DNA from: Flaccisagitta enflata
Lineage: Eukaryota; Chaetognatha; Sagittoidea; Aphragmophora
Direction of reading: 5' to 3'
Length of the DNA stretch: 64,000 nucleotides
NCBI GenBank assembly: GCA_965153355.1
Contig: OZ231128.1
Span: forward strand, 21,886,001-21,950,000
Below, in pieces: positions 56,403 through 64,000 of the stretch; positions within the stretch are counted from its first letter, which is position 1, and each line of letters begins with the position of its first letter. The position numbers and the translations under genes were made by a program. The notes beneath the pieces were generated by a model that was given only the letters and a program-made list of their open reading frames with translations, was not told the DNA's origin and made no database searches.

Positions 56403-56553
56403 GGCTTTCTGTTGGTCCATCACACTTTTCCTTTTTTTTTATCAATTTTTTTTCCTTGAGTCATTTTAAGTCATTTAAGAGTATACTAAGTCATTCTAAG
56501 TCATTCTTAGTCATTTTGTAAGTCTCGCACGCAACTTATAGGTGTTGGCCTTG
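56317..56553 (+). mobile_element. Family B short element, copy B1
   Basis: Perfect 18-base palindrome AGTCGCGTGCACGCGACT after TT, then CTACACCCGGCTTTGTCC, a GTCC/TCTG tract, CACACTTTTCC, AAGTCATTCT repeats, lock CTCGCACGCAACTTA and TGTTGGCCTTG. Confidence 0.8.
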
Positions 56554-56959
56554 TTTTTTTCAGAAAACAACTGGAGGTGGTTCAAAATGGATTCACCACA
56601 ACGGTATCGATTAGGAGGTAAGTAGAGAAAAAATACTTTTTTCTGTTGTTGTAACTACAGACCGACCGAACCTTCGATTCGAACTGTTTTTACTGTACGG
56701 ATCACTCTCCCAGCTCCGTCACTGAATCCGGAGTCGTCAGTTATCAGTAGGTCACCGAATTCAGTAGGTCAAAAAACCGAAGTTTGATTTTTAGGTGCGC
56801 CATAGCACCTCTATAAGAGGCTCTGTCTGTCGGTCGGTTGGTTGGTCGGTCGGTTGGTCGGTCGGTCACGTAACGCTCGAGTTGAAAATCTCTGAAAAAG
56901 GCGAAAATGATCGAAAATGATTCGGAAAAAACGCTAGAGCCATTTCCTCATGACTGTCA

Positions 56960-57795
56960 TTCATTCATTCATTCATTCATTCATTCATTCATTCATTCAT
57001 TCATTTCATTCATCATATTTTTCTACGGTTAAGTCACTTAAAAACTCATCTTTTTCATAGATCATGTTACTCGTCATTCATTCACTCCTTCATTTATTCA
57101 TTCATTCATTCATTCATTTCATTCATCATATTTTTCTACGGTTAAGCCACTTCAAAACTCATCGTTTTCATAAATCATGTTACTTATGAATCATTTATTC
57201 ATTCATTCATTCATTCATATTCATTTATTCATTCATATTCATTCATTCATATTTATTCATTCATATTCATTCATTCATATTCATTCATTCTTTTATATTT
57301 ATTCATTCATATTCATTCATTCATATTTATTCATTCATATTCATATTCACATTCATTCATTCATATTCATATTCACATTCATTCATTCATATTCATATTC
57401 ATTCATATTCATATTCATTCACATTCATATTCATTCATATTCATTCATATTCATATTCATTCACATTCATATTCATTCATATTCATTCATTCATTTATAT
57501 TCATTCATTCATTCATATTCATTCATTCATTTATATTCATTCATTCATTTATATTCATTCATTCATTTATATTCATTCATTCATTTATATTCATTCATTC
57601 ATTTATATTCATTCATTCATTTATATTCATTCATTCATTTATATTCATTCATTCATTTATACTCATTCATTCATTTATATTCATTCATTCATTTATATTC
57701 ATTTATTCATATTCATTTATTCGTATTCATATTCATTCATTCATATTCATTCATAATAATATTCATTCATTTATTCATTCATATTCATTCATAAA
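56960..57795. repeat. (CATT)n / CATTCATATT arrays
   Basis: Three blocks of ATTC/CATT units with CATTTATATTCATT variants, the last over 600 bases long. Inside element C2. Confidence 0.95.
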
Positions 57796-57869
57796 GAAGC
57801 TCTGTCCGCCCGTCCATCCGTTGGTCACGCTCGAATGAAAAATCGCTAAAAACATAATACATAATCAGC

Positions 57870-58105
57870 TACGGTTAGGTCTGATAGAGCTGGGGATAGG
57901 TCGGATAGGTCTGGTGATAGGTCGGATAGATCTTGGGATAGGTCTGATAGAGCTCGGGAAAGGTCTGATAGAGCTCGGGAAAGGTCTGATAGAGCTCGGG
58001 ATAGGTCTGATAGAGCTAGGAATGGTCTGATTGAGCTAGGGATAGGTCTGATAGAGCTAGAAATGGTCTGATAGAGCTAGGGATAGGTCTGATGGAGCTA
58101 GGGAT
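57870..58105. repeat. Minisatellite of about 22-base units
   Basis: Roughly ten units like GGTCTGATAGAGCTAGGGAT (plus A). Confidence 0.9.
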
Positions 58106-58330
58106 AGCTATGAATTAATAACGCTCGGCGCACCGTCTTGGCCCGTGTATCCGGCCTTGTTTGTTTACTTTTTCTATCGAACATGCAAATTGGGACTCCA
58201 GAATTGCCCTCTGACATGAAAGATGATTTCACAACAAAACATGCATCTGCTCTTCCTTTTCCTAACGAATTACATTGCTCATGCTTAATGCTTCCTTTAC
58301 AAATGAGATCAATCCCTCCTTTCCTCTTCA

Positions 58331-58549
58331 AACAAGGCCAACATATAAGTCGCGTGCGAGACTTACAGAATGACTTAAAATGACTTAAAATGACTTAGTA
58401 TACTCTAAAATGACTTAAAGTGAGTTAAGGGAATAAAATTGATGAAAAAAGTAAAAGTGTGATGGACCGACAGACAGACTGGCCAACCAACCAACCGACG
58501 GACGGACAGACGGACAAAGCGGGGTGTAGAGTCGCGTGCACGCGAATAA
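58331..58549 (-). mobile_element. Family B short element, copy B2
   Basis: On + from AACAAGGCCAACATATAAG with lock GTCGCGTGCGAGACTTAC, AATGACTTAAAATGACTTA repeats, a GACGGACAGACGGAC tract, and hairpin GAGTCGCGTGCACGCGAA followed by TAA (one base off CTAA). Confidence 0.75.
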
Positions 58550-58873
58550 AAAAGGAAAGATCGCCGATCGAGACTTGATGCTTTGCTTGCAACTAAATCC
58601 TTGACAGTGCAAATCATTTTTCTTTTACAAAAATTTCTTCGGTCTTGTTTGTTGATTTAAGTCTGTCTGTGCCGTCTGTCCCTGTGTGTGTAAGTGTGTG
58701 TGTGTTTGTGTGTGCGCGTTTGTGTGTGCGCGCTTGTGTGTGTGTGTGCGTGTGCATGTTTAGGGATCGTCTGAAAGTTAACTTCGCCTTCGGCTTCGAC
58801 CTTTGGGTCAGGGCACTGCCCCAATAATTAAAATCAAAATTATTTTTTTGTTGAAAGCAAATGCTTCATTTAC

Positions 58874-59074
<201 letters not shown>

Positions 59075-59499
59075 AAAACAAAAAAAACATATATAGAAAA
59101 TAAGACAGTAAAAAAAACAAGTAGAAAAAATATGGTAAAAACAGGTATAAATCAAAATGATTACAAAAAAAAAAAAAATTTTCTCTTCATAGGTTGATTT
59201 CAAATAAAGAAATATATATTAAATTTTTTTACAAAAATTAATGTTAGTAAACAATATTTCATTATATCTCCTGTTACAATTTAAAAAAGATGAAGAAGAT
59301 TTTGTATAGAATTTAATTTGATTTTTTTTCTTTAATACAAAATATTCTTTTCACTTAGCCTATCAACTTTTGATGAAAAAATGATATTTTTTGTATTTTT
59401 TCTTTTGAGTTTTAGTTTTTTATCATTCATATGTATACCTTTTTTTTATGATATTTTTTTGTATATTTATTGTTTTTCTTTCCCATGTCTTTTTTGTTT

Positions 59500-59546
59500 C
59501 TCTTTCTTTTTTTTTTTCTCTTTCTTTTTTTTTCTTTCTTTTTTTC

Positions 59547-59611
<65 letters not shown>

Positions 59612-59619
59612 TATTTCTT

Positions 59620-59668
<49 letters not shown>
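59500..59668. repeat. (TTTC)n(TC)n pyrimidine tract
   Basis: T-rich pyrimidine sequence, then TTTC units, then about 40 bases of TC. Confidence 0.95.
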
Positions 59669-59672
<4 letters not shown>

Positions 59673-59713
59673 CATAAAGGAAAACATTTTGCTTGTTTTA
59701 TTCAATATAATCA

Positions 59714-59892
59714 AACAAAGCCAGATACATGAAGCCTTACTCTAGTCGCATACAGATAGGCAGGAGCAGTGATGGGGAAAGTCACTGTGGCCTTTAGGTT
59801 GAAGCAGTGAGCTTAAAATGCTAAAAAAACGCTAACAAAGGAAAATGAGAACCAACTGACAGATAAAGCGAAATAGTGTTATGTATAACTAA
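59714..59892 (-). mobile_element. Family A short element, copy A8 (decayed)
   Basis: On + from AACAAAGCCAGATACATG, lock TAGTCGCATACAG, GGCAGGAGCAGTGATGGGG box, a weak GACAG tract, and end GTATAACTAA. Confidence 0.6.
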
Positions 59893-60140
59893 AAAAAGTA
59901 ACTTCAGTTACTGACTTCGGTAAACTTCGGTTTCGGTTTCGGTCAGTTAGTCACTGTAAACTTCGGTTTCGGTTCGGCTTCGGTTTACTTACCTTCGGTC
60001 GACCTCTAGTTGTAACTCACTTGTGAGACTAATTCATGACAGCTACCATAGAAACTTTTTGAGATTTGCAACCAGGTGGTTGGTGAATTCGACTGTTCTC
60101 TGCACGTCATAACCATTCGATCCATTTCTCGTTAACATTT

Positions 60141-60344
60141 TTAGTCTCGTGCTACGCGACTCTACACCCCGCTTTGTCGGTCTGTCCGTTGGTCCATCCA
60201 TCCGTCCAGCCCGTCCGTCACACTTTACTTTTTCGGCGTTAATGGGGGTTTTGGCCTTATTGCTCCTGCCCAAATGTTCCACTGACCTCAATTATGGCCC
60301 CTGCCCATCCGCACGCGACTGGGGTAGCCGTGTTTCCGGCCTTG
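60141..60344 (+). mobile_element. Family A short element, copy A3
   Basis: Hairpin TTAGTCTCGTGCTACGCGAC, CTCTACACCCCGCTTTGTCGG (21 bases minus the first C shown in the hairpin), GTCC tract, CACACTTTACTTTTTCGG, CCTGCCCATCC box, lock GCACGCGACT, GGCCTTG. Confidence 0.8.
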
Positions 60345-60369
60345 TTTTGATCATGACCGTTCTTTTATG

Positions 60370-60780
60370 CGCATCAATATAAAAGTCGCACCTTTGAATG
60401 GGTTATTGTGGCAACAATTTCAATAAAACCTAATGTAATTCAAGATCATTGGAAAGCCCTTTGACAGTACTTTCATATGGTTTCAATTTGGTATTTCTAT
60501 CTTTTTTCGTTTAGAAATGGCATTAGTTTGAAAGAAAACGTTGCCTTTACATTTTTCACTATCCCTATATAAGAAGTGCATTTTAGCAAAAAAGAGCTTC
60601 TCTTTGGAACTGGAAGGCTCTAGCTCCTAAGCCGTTTGAGATACGGACCTGGGATTGGTCTAGATTGAATCATTCTTTGGAAATCTTTGAAAATGTCTCA
60701 ATTAAAAAATGTTTTGATCATTTTTTGTATCTGTTTTATCAATGAAAAGAATGGTGCGTCTTATTTTCTTTTTTGATACG
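60370..60780. repeat. Dispersed repeat family G, copy 2
   Basis: Matches 51025-51430 in order: CTAAGCCGTTTGAGATAC, GGGATTGGTCTAGATTGAA. The ends AAAGTCGCACCTTT and AATGGTGCGTCTT are inverted relatives. Confidence 0.6.
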
Positions 60781-60784
60781 CGTG

Positions 60785-60937
60785 GTAGTCGCGTGCATGG
60801 GACACTATAACCCGATTTGTCCGTTCATGTACCCGTCCGTTCATTCGTCCATCCGTCCATCCGTCCGTCCGTCAAACTTCACTTTTTTTTGGCGTCTTCC
60901 GGCGGTTATTGCATCACTGCTCCTGCCAAAATCTATG
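60785..60937 (+). mobile_element. Family A fragment, copy A9
   Basis: Starts TAGTCGCGTGCATGGGACAC and has a GTCC tract and a CTGCTCCTGCC box, but is cut off at about 60937 where a family E fragment begins. Confidence 0.6.
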
Positions 60938-60945
60938 GATAGCCG

Positions 60946-61080
60946 TTTTGGGCGGTGGCCCCAAAGGGGTTGAAGTCCTGTAGAACGCAGAAGGACTTTT
61001 GTTTGTTCTCCCGTAACTCCGTCAATTCGTCCATACCCCATCAGGCCTCTCAGGCCTCTAAGGTCTCAAATCAGGGCCCT
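60946..61080. mobile_element. Family E fragment, copy E9
   Basis: TTTTGGGCGGTGGCCCC, AAGTCCTGTAGAACGCAG, then CAGGCCTCTCAGGCCTCTA-like units; no right end close by, though similar units and an E end reappear at 61.77-61.9 kb. Confidence 0.55.
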
Positions 61081-61780
61081 CACCCTCAATTTAAAGTCAT
61101 AAAAATGATAGAAGACTTAATCCGATTGCCACAAAATACTAGGTGGTAATTAGGTTGTATGTCCCCTCATACCAGTTCAATTTTTGTGTTAATCGGATGA
61201 TTTTTACTATGGTTTTCATATCTTTTTATTCCCGATCTCAGATAAACAGACCAAAATTGACATGCTTTGCTTTTTTTTTTTGTTTATATCACGACTGTCC
61301 TAACAAAACATTTTCTTTGATGATCCAGCCTAAAGATCTTTCACAGAGCTTCAAAACCGTCATGAATTTTATGTGATTTCTGTCAAATTTTCATAGTCAA
61401 AGTGATTCAAAAAGAGACAGGTTGTTATCTCATTACCTTGGGTTTTTCTTGAAAATTTCAAAATCTTTCTTATGATAAAAAGGATATAAAAAATTGTCCG
61501 ATTTTGATATTTTTTTAGGAGCTGTTAGATGGTTTTTTTTATATTCATTTTTGAGCAATCATTCTTGACATGAGGTCAGAGCAGAAAAGTAGTCTCATTC
61601 AAACAGCTCTAGGTTTCCAGACACGACTCAAATGAAAGATCTTTTGAAGAGCTTTTTAAACATCACCAATTTTAATTTGTTTTTCTCTATTTGAGGTAAA
61701 TAAGATTTGTTTTCAAAATTCCGCCATTTCTTATTTACCCAAGGTTAAGTCTCTTGGGCATTGCATCATTCTTCTACAGC
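61081..61780. other. AT-rich non-coding between family E pieces
   Basis: No coding signal. Could be the enlarged interior of one E copy (60.95-61.9 kb), since E-type units lie on both sides. Confidence 0.35.
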
Positions 61781-61844
61781 CTTTCAGGCCCAAATTCAGC
61801 CAGCTTGCCTCAATTTGGCTTTTCCAGGCCTCATAGACCTTAAC

Positions 61845-62790
61845 CAGTCCCCCAAGGGCAATATGTGGTCAGCGATACCCGTTGCCCTGCTATGTATGTT
61901 GATGATTGAAGGTGATGGGTAGCAGGGCAGCGGCCCCGAAGGGGACGATGTCCTGTAGAACACAGGGGGACTTTCGTTCGTCCGTCCATCCGTCCGTGTG
62001 TGCAGATTTGAGCCTTGAGGCTGTGATTTGAGCCTTGAGGCTGTGATTTGAGCTTTGAAGCTGGAAATTGAGCCTTGAGACTGGGATTTGAGCCTTGACG
62101 CTGGCATTTGAGCCTTGAGGCTGGGATTTGAGCCTTGAGGCTGGAATTTGAGCCTTGAGGCTGGGATTTGAGCCTCGAGGCTGGGATTTGAACCGCACAG
62201 CTGGGATTTGAGCCTCAACACTGGGATTTGAGCCTCAAGGATGGGATTTGAGCCTCAAGGATGGGATTTGAGCCTCGAGGCTGGGATTTGAGCCTCGAGG
62301 CTGGGATTTGAGCCTCGAGGCTGGGATTTGAGCCTCGAGGCTGGGATTTGAGCCTCGAGGCTGGGATTTGAGCCTCGAGGCTGGGATTTGAGCCTCGAGG
62401 CTGGGATTTGAGCCTCGAGGCTGGGATTTGAGCCTCGAGGCTGAGATTTGAGCCTCGAGGCTGGGATTTGAGCCTTGAGGCTGGGATTTGAGCCTTGAGG
62501 CTGGGATTTGAGCCTCGAGGCTGGGATTTGAGCCTTGAGGCTGGGATTTGAGCCTCAAGGCTGGGATTTGAGCCTCAAGGCTGGGATTTGAGCCTCGAGG
62601 CTGGGATTTGAGTCTCGAGGCTGGGATATGAGCCTCTAGGCTAGGATTTGGGCCTCTAGGCTAGGATTTGAGCCTTTAGGCTGAGATTTTGAGCCTTGAA
62701 GCTGAGATTTGGGCCTTGAAGCTGAGATTTGAGTCTTGGGGGGGGGGACGCACGCAAGGACGGACGAACGAACGAACGAACGAAAGTCCC
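61845..62790. mobile_element. Family E element, copy E7
   Basis: GGGCAATATGTGGTCAGCGA, then ACCCGTTGCCCTGC, GGCCCCGAAGGGGACGATG, CCTGTAGAACACAGGGGGA, a GTCC tract, the long 20-base array, then a GGACGAACGAACGAAC tract and AAAGTCCCCCTGTGT, where it stops short of its usual end. Confidence 0.75.
61985..62735. repeat. 20-bp minisatellite, about 37 units, self-complementary core
   Basis: Unit GGGATTTGAGCCTCGAGGCT, strikingly regular at 62265-62480. The core AGCCTCGAGGCT is its own reverse complement. Confidence 0.97.
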
Positions 62791-62796
62791 CCTGTG

Positions 62797-62849
62797 TCAT
62801 TGCTCCTGCCCACTCGCACGTGACTTGGATACCAGTGTATCCGGTCTTG
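62797..62849 (+). mobile_element. Family A right-end fragment, copy A10
   Basis: CATTGCTCCTGCCCACTCG, lock GCACGTGACT, GTGTATCC, GGTCTTG. Joined directly to E7 on its left and followed after a T run by E8. Confidence 0.7.
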
Positions 62850-62857
62850 TTTTTTTT

Positions 62858-63650
62858 TTTGGCAGCGGCCTGTAGAACACTGTGGGACTATCGTTCATGC
62901 ATTCGTCCGTTTGTCCATTTGTCTGTTTGTCCATTTGTCCCCCTCCCAGGCCCTCTCAGCCCTGAAATCTACCCTCTCAGACCTGCAATCGACCCTCTCA
63001 GGCCTGAAATCTGCCCTCTCATGCATTGAATCTGCCCTCTCGGGCCTGAAATTTGTGCCCTTAAACTCTAAGTCTTTTGTCTGAGGCCTAGAATCAATCC
63101 TTTCAGGCCTGAGATCTGCCCTCTCAGGCCTAAAATCAGTCCTCTTAGGCCCTAAATCTCCCCTCACAGATTCAGGGCCTGAGAGGGAAGATTTCAGGCC
63201 TGAGAGGGTAGACGTCAGGCCTGAGTGGGCAGTATTCAGGGCTGAGAGGGCCTGGGGGACGGACGGACGGATGGACGGACGGACGGACGGACGGACGGAC
63301 GGACGGACGGACGAACAGATGAACAGACAGACAGATGACAGACGGGCGGACAGATAGATGATGACAGGCAGGCAGGCGGGCGGGCAGATGGGCGGGCGGA
63401 CAGGCGAACAGACGGAGCAGACAGACAGACGGACAGACGAACAGACAGATGAACGACGGACAGACGACATGAACAGACAGACAGACGGATGGACGGACGG
63501 ACAGACGGACGGACGGACGCACAAACGAAATTCCCCCTGTATTTCACAGGACTTTGTCCCCTTTGGGGCCGCTGCCCTGCTTCCTCTCACTCTAATTCAC
63601 AATCATGCAAAGCAGGGCAACGGGTATCTCTGACCACATATTGCCCTTGA
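62858..63650. mobile_element. Family E element, copy E8
   Basis: TTTTTTGGCAGCGGCCTG, GTCC-like tract, 21-base CCTCTCAGGCCTGAAATCTG units that invert near 63175, a long GGAC/GACA tract (63255-63525), CTGTATTTCACAGGACTTTG, GGGGCCGCTGCCCTGC, and the end CAACGGGTATCTCTGACC. Confidence 0.8.
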
Positions 63651-63849
63651 CCTGTTTCTGCGTTACCGCACCTGCCAAACTACGGCTGAATACTAACTTA
63701 CCAGGGCTATTTTCAAACACGCTATTAGTCACTTTCTTACTAGGGCTACCAATACGCTATACTAAATTTAATCCTTTCCAGACGCTAATTCGCAAAATGA
63801 TAAGGACTGCGAAGGCCAAGGCTGGGAAGACTTTCCTTGTTACAGAGGC

Positions 63850-64000
63850 TGGCGTTATGTCGTGGTGCAGAACAGCGTCAAATTTGACAAATCGTTCTGT
63901 TCTGTGATGGAATACGCTGCTACGCAGCGGAAATATAACAAAAACTTAAGTCTTATGCATGCTTAATACTCCCTAAATTAATTAAAAAACGGTAAACTGA
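63850..64000 (+). mobile_element. Family F palindromic repeat, copy F3, cut by window end
   Basis: Closely matches 29637-29775 (GTGGTGCAGAACAGCGTCAA, GGAATACGCTGCTACGCAGC) and continues beyond the window. Confidence 0.8.

Larger units (their letters stand above)
56791..58159 (+). mobile_element. Family C element, copy C2, enlarged by internal microsatellites
   Basis: It starts with the hairpin TTAGGTGCGCCATAGCACCT, then CTATAAGAGGCTCTGTCTG and a GGTC tract. It ends with lock GGCGCACC (inverse of GGTGCGCC) followed by GTGTATCC and GGCCTTG. Between them lie large (CATT)n-type arrays and a run of about 22-base units, so the element spans almost 1.4 kb where relatives have 130-290 bases. Confidence 0.65.

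Noticed and set aside
57177-57794. 205-codon frame of H, S, F and I repeats
   Set aside because: Translation of CATT/ATTC arrays inside element C2.

Overview
The window looks like nuclear DNA of a metazoan, most likely an invertebrate. It is AT-rich and very repeat-rich. The few recognisable coding pieces are short exons with GT/AG borders from animal-type proteins: an I-set immunoglobulin domain, a fibrinogen-related domain, and a cytochrome b561 segment. It also carries a BEL/Pao LTR retrotransposon and a CR1-like LINE. I cannot name the species. No tRNA, rRNA or prokaryotic feature was recognised.

Layout. 1-6160 is the decayed internal region of a BEL/Pao retrotransposon (gag, reverse transcriptase, RNase H-like part, integrase, C-terminal module), followed by a probable LTR (6190-6442) and a second decayed gag-like region to about 9.06 kb; this block is GC-richer than the rest. 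9-15 kb is mostly non-coding, with a cytochrome b561 exon (13232-13375) and a hAT-like MITE (13807-14814). 15325-23456 is a satellite array of about 138-bp monomers. 24-28.4 kb holds an unidentified two-membrane-segment ORF on + and two exons on - that together form one Ig domain. 31.4-37.2 kb is a fibrinogen-domain gene on + with a type II membrane protein layout (cytosolic tail, membrane segment, coiled coil, FReD); a LINE abuts and appears to break its first visible FReD exon. 51.5-52.1 kb has two plausible minus-strand exons of an unknown gene. 53.9-54.4 kb starts a small secreted coiled-coil protein whose third exon ends exactly where a TA-flanked MITE is inserted. The rest is microsatellites and dispersed non-autonomous elements.

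The most interesting signal is a set of short dispersed elements (called A, B, C and D here) with one shared plan. One end reads AACAAGGCC. A few bases further in is a short 'lock' motif. Then comes a body carrying a (GGAC)n-like tract. The other end is a hairpin followed by CTAA, and the hairpin arm has the same sequence as the lock. The lock differs between elements (AGTCGCGTGC, GGTGCGAC, GGTGCGCC, GATGCGTCC), but the two ends of each well-preserved element match each other. This resembles Helitron/Helentron-like non-autonomous elements. The 8-kb satellite consists of head-to-tail copies of the D-type hairpin end. A second, palindromic family (E) carries 20-21-bp or roughly 60-bp tandem repeats between GGGCAGCGGCC-type ends.
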